A stretch of DNA of 64,000 bases from UBA6522 sp965221035. GTDB lineage: Bacteria; Pseudomonadota; Gammaproteobacteria; Steroidobacterales; Rariloculaceae. The stretch covers positions 3,472,001-3,536,000 of the forward strand of contig OZ244860.1 in assembly GCA_965221035.1 (NCBI GenBank), read 5' to 3'. Positions within the stretch are counted from its first letter, which is position 1; each line of letters starts with the position of its first letter. A model generated the notes under the pieces. It worked only from the letters and a program-made list of their open reading frames with translations. It was not told the DNA's origin and ran no database searches. Shown one piece after another: positions 50,159 through 58,229 of the stretch. A program made the position numbers and the translations under genes.

Positions 50159-51547
50159 GTGACGGTCAACCGCTTCGTTGTACTGGTAGCGGTTCTGCTG
50201 GCAAGCGCTGCAGCACACGCTGCCGGCGAGCCCGCCACGCCGAATATCCTGCTCATACTTTCCGACGACGCCGGTTACGCCGACTTCGGTTTTCACGGCA
50301 GCCGGGAATTTCGCACTCCCAACCTGGATGCGCTGGCCAATCAGGGCATGCGGTTTGAGCAGGCCTATGTCACGGCAGCCGTATGCGGCCCTTCCCGCGC
50401 CGGCATGCTCACCGGGAAATACCAGCAAAGATTCGGCTACGAAGAAAACAACGTCCCCGGATACATGAGTACATCGAGTACAACCGGCGACGATATGGGG
50501 TTGCCCCTTGACGAACTGACCATGGGCGACCATCTGGGAGCGCTCGGCTACGATACGGTCTACATAGGCAAGTGGCACCAGGGCAACGCAGACCGGTTCC
50601 ATCCGCTTGAGCGAGGCTTCGACTCGTTTTTCGGAATACGCGGAGGCGCGAGAAGCTACTTCCCATTCGATGAGACCAACATCAACTATCGCCCCGAGGA
50701 CTATCTCGAACGCGATTTCAGGGGATTCGAAGAGTCCGGTCTATACCTGACCGATGCACTCGCGAACGAAGCCGTGGATCAGATTCGCGCCGACAGGAAT
50801 CGGCCCTTCTTCATCTTCCTGTCGTTTACCGCGGTACACTCGCCCATGGATGCACTGACCGGCGACCTGGAGGTGTTCCCCGACCTGGAGGGGGACCGCA
50901 GGACGTTGGCCGCCATGACACTTTCGATGGATCGGGCGATTGGCCGCGTCCTTGATGCCTTGGACCAGGAGCAGCTTGCGCAGAATACGATGGTCATTTT
51001 CACCAATGACAATGGTGGTCCGTCGGACGACAACGCGTCGGACAACTCGCCACTTGGCGGCACCAAGGCGAATCACCTGGAGGGCGGGATACGCGTTCCC
51101 TTCCTGATTCGATGGCCCGAAGTACTGGCAGAGGACACTGTCTATAGGCACCCCATCAGTACGCTCGATCTGCTGCCGACGATGTATGCGGCCGCGGGGG
51201 GTGAGCCAGGAACGCTTGGCGGCATTGACGGAGTGAATCTCAGGCCCTTTCTGACGGAAAGTGAGGCCGGCCGACCCCATCAAACGCTGTACTGGAAAAA
51301 GGAAGTACGGGCGGCCATCCGGGACGGCGACTGGAAGCTGCTGCGCTTCCCCGACAGGCCTGCCGAATTGTACGATATTGGTGCTGACCCGGCAGAAACA
51401 GACAACCTCGCCACGACGCATCCGGAGCGTGTAGCAGCCTTGTACAGGAAGCTGTTCGAATGGGAGCTGACACTGGAACGTCCGCGCTGGCAGCTGCAAC
51501 GCAAATTTGAAGGTGACGCGATGAAGCGCATGGATAGCTTCCGTTGA
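50159..51547 (+). CDS. Periplasmic S1-family sulfatase, paralogue of the one at 3700
   Basis: About 462 aa. The start is taken as GTG 50159, 4 bp after the trigger-factor stop, giving a clean signal peptide (MTVNRFVVLVAVLLASAAAHA); ATG 50129 in the same frame is possible. LSDDAGYADFGFHGS lies near 35-49, the Cys-type formylglycine motif CGPSR at 76-80, then QRFGYEENNVPGYM, GKWHQGNADRFHP and TNDNGG. It matches the sulfatase at 3700-5106 over its whole length and so probably has the same specificity, although the His-Leu of the usual GKWHLG is His-Gln here. Confidence 0.93.
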   Translation: MTVNRFVVLVAVLLASAAAHAAGEPATPNILLILSDDAGYADFGFHGSREFRTPNLDALANQGMRFEQAYVTAAVCGPSRAGMLTGKYQQRFGYEENNVPGYMSTSSTTGDDMGLPLDELTMGDHLGALGYDTVYIGKWHQGNADRFHPLERGFDSFFGIRGGARSYFPFDETNINYRPEDYLERDFRGFEESGLYLTDALANEAVDQIRADRNRPFFIFLSFTAVHSPMDALTGDLEVFPDLEGDRRTLAAMTLSMDRAIGRVLDALDQEQLAQNTMVIFTNDNGGPSDDNASDNSPLGGTKANHLEGGIRVPFLIRWPEVLAEDTVYRHPISTLDLLPTMYAAAGGEPGTLGGIDGVNLRPFLTESEAGRPHQTLYWKKEVRAAIRDGDWKLLRFPDRPAELYDIGADPAETDNLATTHPERVAALYRKLFEWELTLERPRWQLQRKFEGDAMKRMDSFR

Positions 51548-51572
51548 AACAGCCACAATTGAGGTAACGACA

Positions 51573-52217
51573 ATGAAGTATTTCTTGCCAGTACTTGTCG
51601 GGCTTGTAACGGTGAATGCGACTGCCAATACGAGTGACCCGAATGTTCATTATCTTGTTGCGGGAAAGGGCGTCGCACCGTGGGAGCTGAGCTTGCAGTT
51701 CGGCGAGGTGCTGCTCGACAACCAGTCGGGACAGACGGTACGGGCCAGCCTGGTCGCAGAGCCCGCGAACAGAAACGGTGAAAGTGACGCGATTCGATTC
51801 ACCTGGTCCCCCAAGGGAGTGAAGAATGAATGGGGTACCGACGACACGAGTGTCCAGACGATCACGCTGATCAACCGGGCGGCACCCGTCAATATCTCCT
51901 CGGTTGTCGACCAGGCCGCATTGACGGTGGATTTGCGGGTGATCAACCGGCCCAGCAGACCGGTGACGATCACTCTCGAGTCTGCATGGGACTGGCGGAC
52001 ATGGTCAGGCGTACCATTGAGGAGTGCGCTTCGGGGCGTGCCGAGGAACGAGTGGATCAGCATACCGGTACCCTTGCGCTGTTTTCTCGGGGACAACGAG
52101 GCCTTCGACTTAAGTCAAATCACAGGCATCCAGTTGCAGACCGGCGGCAGGATGGAACTTGAGATCTCGGATATTCGATTGACGGCCTATCCGGCAGAAC
52201 AGTCGGACTGCGGCTAG
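51573..52217 (+). CDS. Small secreted beta-rich protein, possibly an ExoP-type galactose-binding-like module
   Basis: A 214-aa exported protein (signal peptide about residues 1-18, MKYFLPVLVGLVTVNATA) with GAGG 8 nt before the ATG. The body is beta-rich with no enzymatic motif; SDAIRFTWSPKGVKNEWGTDD and DIRLTAYP recall the galactose-binding-like domain found at the C-terminus of ExoP-type GH3 enzymes, here alone. It follows a sulfatase by 25 bp and precedes the PhyH gene by 11 bp. A glycan-binding helper is the best guess; the assignment is tentative. Confidence 0.65.
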   Translation: MKYFLPVLVGLVTVNATANTSDPNVHYLVAGKGVAPWELSLQFGEVLLDNQSGQTVRASLVAEPANRNGESDAIRFTWSPKGVKNEWGTDDTSVQTITLINRAAPVNISSVVDQAALTVDLRVINRPSRPVTITLESAWDWRTWSGVPLRSALRGVPRNEWISIPVPLRCFLGDNEAFDLSQITGIQLQTGGRMELEISDIRLTAYPAEQSDCG

Positions 52218-52228
52218 GCGCCGCCCCG

Positions 52229-53062
52229 ATGCCATCGAATGACACTTGCCCTTCACTGGACTCGCACTACGCCCTGGATGCGGAGCAGATCGAGCGGTTT
52301 CGGGCAGATGGTCATGTCTACCTGCCCGGTGTGGCCAGCCGGGAAGAGGTCGAGTTCTTTCGCGGCCCGATCCAGGCGACAGCGGACAAGCATGGCCAGG
52401 TGGACGCCTTGCCGCTGGAGCAGCGCGATACCTACGGCAAGGCTTTCCTGCAACACATCAACCTCTGGACAGCGGATCCCGCAGTCGCCGCGTTCACGCT
52501 GGGAAGGCGCTTCGCGCGAGTCGCCGCGGAACTCATGGGTTGCGATGGCGTGCGCATCTACCACGACCAGGCCCTGTTCAAGGAGCCGGGTGGCGGGTTG
52601 ACGCCGTGGCACCAGGACCAGTACTACTGGCCGGTCGACACGGACAAGACCGTAACGATGTGGATGCCGCTCGTCGACCTGACCGACGAGATGGGCATCC
52701 TGACCTTTGCGACGCGTTCGCACATGAATGGCTATCTTGGCACCTTGCCGATCTCGGAAGAATCGGAAGAAGTATTTACCAGGCACATCGCCGCCTATGG
52801 CATGTCGATCAGTCGACTGAGGTCGATTGCGGCGGGCGACGCAACATTTCACAGCGGTTGGGTACTGCACTCGGCCCCACCCAACAAGAGCGACCGCATG
52901 CGCGAAGTCATGACAATCATCTGGGTGGCGGACGGCTGCCGCGTCACGGAACCCGTCAACGTCAATCAGGAACAGGACATCAAGCGCTGGATGCCCGGCC
53001 TGAATCCTGGCGATCTCGTCGATACGGAGTTGAATCCAGTCGCGTACAGGGCCCGATCTTGA
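52229..53062 (+). CDS. Phytanoyl-CoA dioxygenase (PhyH)-family Fe(II)/2-oxoglutarate oxygenase
   Basis: A 277-aa cytoplasmic oxygenase. The metal triad is visible as HxD in TPWHQDQYYWP and the distal His in FHSGWVLHSAPPN, with a following Arg (DRMREVMTI) to bind 2-oxoglutarate; WMPLVDLTDEMGIL is typical of PhyH. There is no signal peptide. Its stop overlaps the start of galK (TTGA), so it is translationally coupled to galactose metabolism. PhyH relatives hydroxylate diverse small molecules. In this setting, oxidative removal of a methyl group from 6-O-methyl-galactose, a common agar/porphyran substituent, is an attractive but unproven role. Confidence 0.85.
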   Translation: MPSNDTCPSLDSHYALDAEQIERFRADGHVYLPGVASREEVEFFRGPIQATADKHGQVDALPLEQRDTYGKAFLQHINLWTADPAVAAFTLGRRFARVAAELMGCDGVRIYHDQALFKEPGGGLTPWHQDQYYWPVDTDKTVTMWMPLVDLTDEMGILTFATRSHMNGYLGTLPISEESEEVFTRHIAAYGMSISRLRSIAAGDATFHSGWVLHSAPPNKSDRMREVMTIIWVADGCRVTEPVNVNQEQDIKRWMPGLNPGDLVDTELNPVAYRARS

Positions 53063-54255
53063 AAAGGATCGACACGGATTGTATCGATTCGATTGAACGC
53101 CAGGAGCGGATGACGGAGGAATTCCACGCATTGTATGACGCGGAGCCGCAGGTTGCGGTCAGGGCGCCAGGCCGGGTGGACCTGATGGGTAGTCATACCG
53201 ACTACAATGAAGGCTTCGTCATGACCCTGCCGATCAACCGCGAGACGTGGATATTCGCGCGATCGCGCGACGATGGTGTTGTGCGCGTGGCGTCCTTGAA
53301 CATGGGCAGCGCAATCGGCTTCGATGCCGCCGACCCGGAGCGCGGCAAACTGGATGGCTGGGGTGCCTACGTTCAGGGTGTGGCTGTCGAGCTTCACCGA
53401 GCAGGCTTTCCCCTGACTGGCTGTGATGCGGTGGTGCATGGGACCGTGCCGCTGTCGAGCGGGCTCAGTTCTTCGGCCGCGCTGGAATCGGCGGTTGCCA
53501 CACTCTTCGAGCAGCTCGGCGGATTCACGCTTGACCCCGTCGTCAAGGCCAGACTGACCCAGAAGGCCGAGAACGACTGGGTTGGCGTTAACTGCGGTAT
53601 CCTTGACCAGTACAGCTCGATCCTCGGCGAAAGGCACCACACACTCCTGCTCGATTGCCGTAGTCTGACTCACAGGTATGCGGTCGTGCCACGCGATCTG
53701 CGCGTCGTGATCTGCAATACCAACGCACCGCGAAACCTGAGCGATTCCGAGTATGGAGACCGTCGTGCCCAGTGCGAACAGGGTGCGGCATATTTCGCGG
53801 CAGTGGACCCTGCCACCAGGTCGCTGCGGGACGTGCCGCTCGACTTGTTCGAACGGCACGAGACCAGGCTGCCCGAGTTGGCGGCGCGTCGATCCCGTTT
53901 CATAATCGAGGAAAATGGGCGGGTCATCGCATTGGCCGAGGCACTCGAATGCAATGACCGGGAGGCCATCTCCACGTTGATGACGGAGTCGTTTGTCGGG
54001 TGCCGCGACCTGTTCGGGATCGCCGTACCCGCCATGCAAGCCATGTTTGACGCCATGAGTTCCGCCCCCGGCGTCGTTGGTTGCCGCCAGACCGGGGCTG
54101 GATTCGGCGGTTGCATGGTGGCGGTGGTCGACAAGGCCCACGTCTGCGAGTTCTGCTCACATGTCGAAAAGAGCTACGAATCGGAGACTGGACTGAACCC
54201 GGAAACCTATCCCATTCGCACGGCGCACGGTGCCGGAGTACTCCATCGTGGTTGA
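53059..54255 (+). CDS. galK: Galactokinase
   Basis: About 398 aa, converting D-galactose and ATP to galactose-1-phosphate. GHMP-kinase motifs are VRAPGRVDLMGSHTDYNEG (the galactokinase signature, with Ser where E. coli has Glu in GEHTDYN), the ATP loop VPLSSGLSSSAALESA and the C-terminal GCRQTGAGFGGCMVAV. WVGVNCGILDQYSS carries the catalytic Asp region. Start: TTG 53059 overlaps the PhyH stop; ATG 53110 is an alternative that still keeps the signature. The open frame further upstream reads the PhyH gene out of frame and was ignored. galE follows with overlap. Confidence 0.93.
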   Translation: MKRIDTDCIDSIERQERMTEEFHALYDAEPQVAVRAPGRVDLMGSHTDYNEGFVMTLPINRETWIFARSRDDGVVRVASLNMGSAIGFDAADPERGKLDGWGAYVQGVAVELHRAGFPLTGCDAVVHGTVPLSSGLSSSAALESAVATLFEQLGGFTLDPVVKARLTQKAENDWVGVNCGILDQYSSILGERHHTLLLDCRSLTHRYAVVPRDLRVVICNTNAPRNLSDSEYGDRRAQCEQGAAYFAAVDPATRSLRDVPLDLFERHETRLPELAARRSRFIIEENGRVIALAEALECNDREAISTLMTESFVGCRDLFGIAVPAMQAMFDAMSSAPGVVGCRQTGAGFGGCMVAVVDKAHVCEFCSHVEKSYESETGLNPETYPIRTAHGAGVLHRG

Positions 54256-55273
54256 GGCCCGGCACGTACTGGTGGTTGGCGGAGCCGGATACATCGGCTC
54301 ACACATGGTGCGCTGCCTCGGCAATGCCGGCATCGACGTCACAACTCTCGACAACCTGTCATCCGGTCGCCTGGCGTCGGTCACGCATGGAAAATTCGTC
54401 AACGGCGACCTCGGCGATCGCAAGTTGCTCGATCAACAGTTCGCGTCAACACGATACGATGGTGTCCTGCACTTTGCTGCACATGTCGAGGTTGACGAGT
54501 CGGTGGTCAATCCGGCGAAGTACTATCTGAACAATGTCGTGAATACGCAGGTATTGCTCGATGCGATGCGCGACCACGGCGTCAACAATTTCATTTTCTC
54601 TTCGACGGCGGCAATTTTTGGCGAGCCGGTTCAGGCTCGCATTGACGAGTCGCACCCTAAAGCGCCGATCAATCCGTACGGTCGCAGCAAACTCATGGTC
54701 GAAGCCATCCTCGCGGACTACGAGTTGGCGTATGGCCTGAATTCGGTATGCCTGCGCTACTTCAACGCAGCCGGTGCCGACCCGGCTGGAGACATCGGCG
54801 AGTGCCACGAACCGGAGTCGCACCTCTTGCCGCTCGTGTTGCGGGCTGCGTCCGGTCGTCGTGAAAGTGTCTCGATATTCGGCACCGACTACAATACCAG
54901 AGACGGTACATGCGTCCGTGACTACATCCACGTCAACGACCTCTGCGACGCCCACTTGCTGGCATTGCTCGCGCTCTGGGATGGCGCTCCGAGTGCGGCG
55001 TACAACCTCGGTAACGGCAACGGTTTCTCGGTGCGCGAAGTCATTGATGCCGCAATTGCCGTGACGGGCCAGGACATTGCGGTGGTCGAAGCCGAGCGGC
55101 GTGCCGGGGACCCTGGAACGCTTGTCGCGGACTCGGCGCTCGCCAGGTCGGCCCTTCGGTGGCGACCGCGGTATGCAGATCTTGCAAGGATCGTCGAACA
55201 CGCTTGGCAATGGGAGCAGGTACTGGCCAATGAGTGTCTTCAATCCCGACGATCATCCGCATCGCCGTCTTGA
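54248..55273 (+). CDS. galE: UDP-glucose 4-epimerase
   Basis: About 341 aa, the NAD-dependent epimerase of the Leloir pathway. VLVVGGAGYIGSHMVRCL binds NAD, ASTAAIFGEP-type sequence (FSSTAAIFGEP) holds the catalytic Ser/Thr region, and PYGRSKLMVE is the YxxxK catalytic pair. RYFNAAGADPAGDIGE and RDGTCVRDYIHVNDL are diagnostic for GalE. The start is taken as GTG 54248 (GGAG 10 nt upstream), overlapping galK by 8 bp; GTG 54230 is also in frame. It overlaps galT by 44 bp. Confidence 0.94.
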   Translation: MVEARHVLVVGGAGYIGSHMVRCLGNAGIDVTTLDNLSSGRLASVTHGKFVNGDLGDRKLLDQQFASTRYDGVLHFAAHVEVDESVVNPAKYYLNNVVNTQVLLDAMRDHGVNNFIFSSTAAIFGEPVQARIDESHPKAPINPYGRSKLMVEAILADYELAYGLNSVCLRYFNAAGADPAGDIGECHEPESHLLPLVLRAASGRRESVSIFGTDYNTRDGTCVRDYIHVNDLCDAHLLALLALWDGAPSAAYNLGNGNGFSVREVIDAAIAVTGQDIAVVEAERRAGDPGTLVADSALARSALRWRPRYADLARIVEHAWQWEQVLANECLQSRRSSASPS

Positions 55274-56282
55274 CCTGTTGACTGGCAAGTGGGTGCTGGT
55301 CTCCCCGCACCGAACCAGGCGGCCTTGGCAGGGGCAGGTCGAAGAGCACATGATCGACGAGCGACCCCGGTACGATCCCGGTTGCTACCTTTGCCCGGGC
55401 AACGAACGGGCGGGCGGTGCCATGAATCCGGACTATGACGGGACGTTCGTGTTCGGGAACGACTTCAGTGCGTTGCTGTCCGACGTGCCATCGGGACAGT
55501 CCGGCGAGCAGGAACTGCTGCGCTTCGCGAGCGAATCAGGCCTGTGCAGGGTCATCTGCTTTTCGCCACGCCACGACCTGACCTTGCCGGAGATGGAGGT
55601 TGCGGACATTCGCAAGGTCGTCGATCTCTGGACCGAGCAGTACAGGGAACTGGGCGCCATGGCGGACATCAATCACGTCCAGATCTTCGAGAACAAGGGG
55701 CCGATCATGGGCTGCAGCAACCCGCACCCGCACGGCCAGATATGGGCGCAACGCAGCCTGCCCGGCGAACCGGCGAAGGAAGACTCCCGGATGCGGGGCT
55801 ATTTCGCGGAACGTGGCGCGACCCTGCTGGGCGACTATCTGGCCGTCGAACTCGAACGTGAGGTACGGGTGGTATGCGAGAACGAGCATTTCGCCGTCGT
55901 CGTGCCATTCTGGGCGACCTGGCCGTTCGAGGTCATCGTCCTCTGCAGGCGTCGGGTCGCGAGCCTGCTCGAAATGACGGATGTGGAGAAGGATTCACTC
56001 GCCGATATCATCAAGCGGGTCACGACACGCTACGACAACCTGTTTTCCTGCAGCTTTCCGTATTCGGCCGGCATGCACCAGGCGCCTACCGACGGAGGCA
56101 GCCACGAAGAGTGGGATTGGCACATGCACTTCTATCCGCCATTGCTGCGCTCGGCGGCCGTGCGGAAATTCATGGTCGGTTACGAAATGCTGGCCGATGC
56201 GCAGCGTGACATCACGCCGGAGTCGAGCGCGGCGCGGCTGCGCGAAGTGTCCGAGACGCACTTCAGGCAGCGGATTTCATGA
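55230..56282 (+). CDS. galT: Galactose-1-phosphate uridylyltransferase
   Basis: A 350-aa HIT-superfamily enzyme exchanging UMP between UDP-glucose and galactose-1-phosphate. It starts with MSVFNPDDHPHRRLDLLTGKWVLVSPHR. YLCPGNERAGG carries Cys metal ligands. MGCSNPHPHGQIWA contains the catalytic His-Pro-His. EEWDWHMHFYPPLLRS closes the active site. ATG 55230 lies inside the 3' end of galE (44-bp overlap). It ends the galKET block and converges with the sulfatase gene 14 bp away. Confidence 0.95.
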   Translation: MSVFNPDDHPHRRLDLLTGKWVLVSPHRTRRPWQGQVEEHMIDERPRYDPGCYLCPGNERAGGAMNPDYDGTFVFGNDFSALLSDVPSGQSGEQELLRFASESGLCRVICFSPRHDLTLPEMEVADIRKVVDLWTEQYRELGAMADINHVQIFENKGPIMGCSNPHPHGQIWAQRSLPGEPAKEDSRMRGYFAERGATLLGDYLAVELEREVRVVCENEHFAVVVPFWATWPFEVIVLCRRRVASLLEMTDVEKDSLADIIKRVTTRYDNLFSCSFPYSAGMHQAPTDGGSHEEWDWHMHFYPPLLRSAAVRKFMVGYEMLADAQRDITPESSAARLREVSETHFRQRIS

Positions 56283-56296
56283 CGGTCGCCTGACGG

Positions 56297-58207
56297 CTAC
56301 CAGTTGGGCCGTTCCAGACGGCGCGGCAGTGAGTCGATGTCCGGTATCAGTTCTTCCGGTATGTCCAGGACCTTGTCGTCGGCGCCATCCGCGAAGTTGC
56401 TGATGTTGTAAGCATTGCGCGTCGACCAGTCCATCTCGACACGCCCGTCGCCAAGAACGATGTTGCCGAGTTTCTGCCGGAACCACTCCGCGAGCGGCCG
56501 ATACCTGATTGTCGCGGCGACATTGTGCCGTTCCAGTGGATCCACGCGCAGATCGTACAGCGCCAGATGGACTTGCTTTGCTTCCGTCGTGAGGGCCCAC
56601 CGGATGTCGTCGTTCAGCAGGGGTGCGGCGGCGACTGTACGCCGGTCACGCGTACGCATCGAAAACGCGAACTCCCTGGACCGCAGGTACGCTCGATGCC
56701 CACCGACAAGGTTCATTTCACCGAGTATGTATTCCCGCTTCATGTCGGGATCGTCAACGACTTCGGCCAGGTCGTAGCCGTCCAGGTAGTCAAACCGTGT
56801 ATCGCCGGTGTCCAGTCCGGCCGCCGCGATGAATGTCGGAGCGAAGTCGACGTATTCCACCAGGTCGTGCACGACCGTGCCCGGCTTCCACCTTTGCTTG
56901 TCCGACGATACCACCACGACGGCACCATTGACCGATTGCTTCCAGGGCCCGAATTTCGCCATGATGCCCTGCTCGCCGAGGTGCCAGCCGTGGTCACCGA
57001 CCGTGAGTACGATCAACCAGGGGCGCCCGGTCGTCTCCGAGTAAGCCTTGAAGTGCCGAACGGCATCGCCGATCAGCGCGTCCCCATAGGCCGCAAACGC
57101 ATAGTAATCCCTGATGGCCTGGAGTTTCTCCTTAGGCTTCATCGTGTCGGTCTTGGACTCGTGGTAGATCTCGAGCATCTGTTCGGGCATTGCGGCGAGC
57201 TCGTCCGAGTCGAATTCGGGGATTTGGTAAGAGCGGTCCCTGAATGTGTCTCGAAATGATTTCGGCGGCAGGACTGGTGAATGGGGCAGGTGGAAGCCAA
57301 GATTGATGAAAAGCGGCTTGCTGGTATCCGCACCCCTTGCCTCCTTGCCCCAGAGCGTCTCGTAAGACCGGTCGGCATTGGCGAGGTAGGCGTGGAGTTC
57401 CTTGACGATATTCGCATCGATCGTGTCCCCTGCCGGGCGAGGATTCACACCGCCGAGGATCAGGCCGGTGTTGATGCGGGTGTAGGCGCGCAGAATATCG
57501 AACTCCCTTTCAATCTCCTCCTTGATTGCGAGTTCATTCTCGTTCAACTCACGATCGGCCCAGCTCAGCTGATAACTCTTCACGCGTCCGTCGGGATAGA
57601 TTACGGTCTCGACGGCATCACGCCGGAACAGGACGCCATCAATGAGTCCGTAGGCGCCGTTCGAGTAAAGGTCGCTGAGGCCATTGCCGACGTGATCGCG
57701 CCCGAAGTCGATCTCGAAGTCGAAAATGTCGGACGTGTTGGCTTGGCCAGCCCCGGCTTGGGCGTCACCCTGAAAGGTCGGGGTAATGCCATAGTGCCGC
57801 TTGCCGATGATTGCGGTGCCATAGCCCGCGTCCCGCAGGGTCTGGGATACTGCGGGACGCGCGAAATCGGCCTCCTGGTGTGTCGTTTCCCACGCGTATT
57901 TGCCGTTGCGGAATGGGTAGCGCCCGGTGTGCATCGAGGTTCGTGAAGGTCCGCAAGCCGGGGAGTTGCTGTAGGCTTGAGTAAACAGAACGCCCTCCGC
58001 GGCAAGGTCGTTGATGTTTGGGGACGAGACGTAGCCGAGCCCGCTTGCGGACCTGCCTGTCGTGGCAACGTTGTAGGCCTCGATGGAATCGGGACGATGG
58101 TCGTCCGTAATGATCCAGAGGATGTCCGGCTGCTGCGGATTGCCCGTTGCCGCACCCGAGAGCATGAGTACCCCGAGGAGAGCCGGGATACCGCGGTTTG
58201 CGTTCAT
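56297..58207 (-). CDS. S1-family sulfatase, iduronate-2-sulfatase-like branch
   Basis: About 636 aa from ATG 58207 (signal peptide core GIPALLGVLMLSGAATG); ATG 58219 is possible, and neither has a strong ribosome site. WIITDDHRPDSIEAYN holds the metal Asp pair. Cys-type CGPSR is at 85-89, with FRNGKYAWETTH and GKRHYG in place of GKWHLG. Later GDHGWHLGEQGIMAKFGPWKQS is typical of the iduronate-sulfatase-like branch, and the protein is about 150 residues longer than the other sulfatases here. It follows the FG-GAP/ASPIC gene by 22 bp on the same strand, forming a two-gene operon read from the operator near 60938. Confidence 0.92.
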   Translation of the reverse strand: MNANRGIPALLGVLMLSGAATGNPQQPDILWIITDDHRPDSIEAYNVATTGRSASGLGYVSSPNINDLAAEGVLFTQAYSNSPACGPSRTSMHTGRYPFRNGKYAWETTHQEADFARPAVSQTLRDAGYGTAIIGKRHYGITPTFQGDAQAGAGQANTSDIFDFEIDFGRDHVGNGLSDLYSNGAYGLIDGVLFRRDAVETVIYPDGRVKSYQLSWADRELNENELAIKEEIEREFDILRAYTRINTGLILGGVNPRPAGDTIDANIVKELHAYLANADRSYETLWGKEARGADTSKPLFINLGFHLPHSPVLPPKSFRDTFRDRSYQIPEFDSDELAAMPEQMLEIYHESKTDTMKPKEKLQAIRDYYAFAAYGDALIGDAVRHFKAYSETTGRPWLIVLTVGDHGWHLGEQGIMAKFGPWKQSVNGAVVVVSSDKQRWKPGTVVHDLVEYVDFAPTFIAAAGLDTGDTRFDYLDGYDLAEVVDDPDMKREYILGEMNLVGGHRAYLRSREFAFSMRTRDRRTVAAAPLLNDDIRWALTTEAKQVHLALYDLRVDPLERHNVAATIRYRPLAEWFRQKLGNIVLGDGRVEMDWSTRNAYNISNFADGADDKVLDIPEELIPDIDSLPRRLERPNW

Positions 58208-58229
58208 CACTGCGACCATTGATGCGGCA

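Noticed and set aside
52246..53058. In-frame 5' extension of galK of about 270 codons
   Set aside because: It reads the PhyH gene in the wrong frame. The PhyH protein has an intact Fe/2-oxoglutarate site, so the extension is a shadow.
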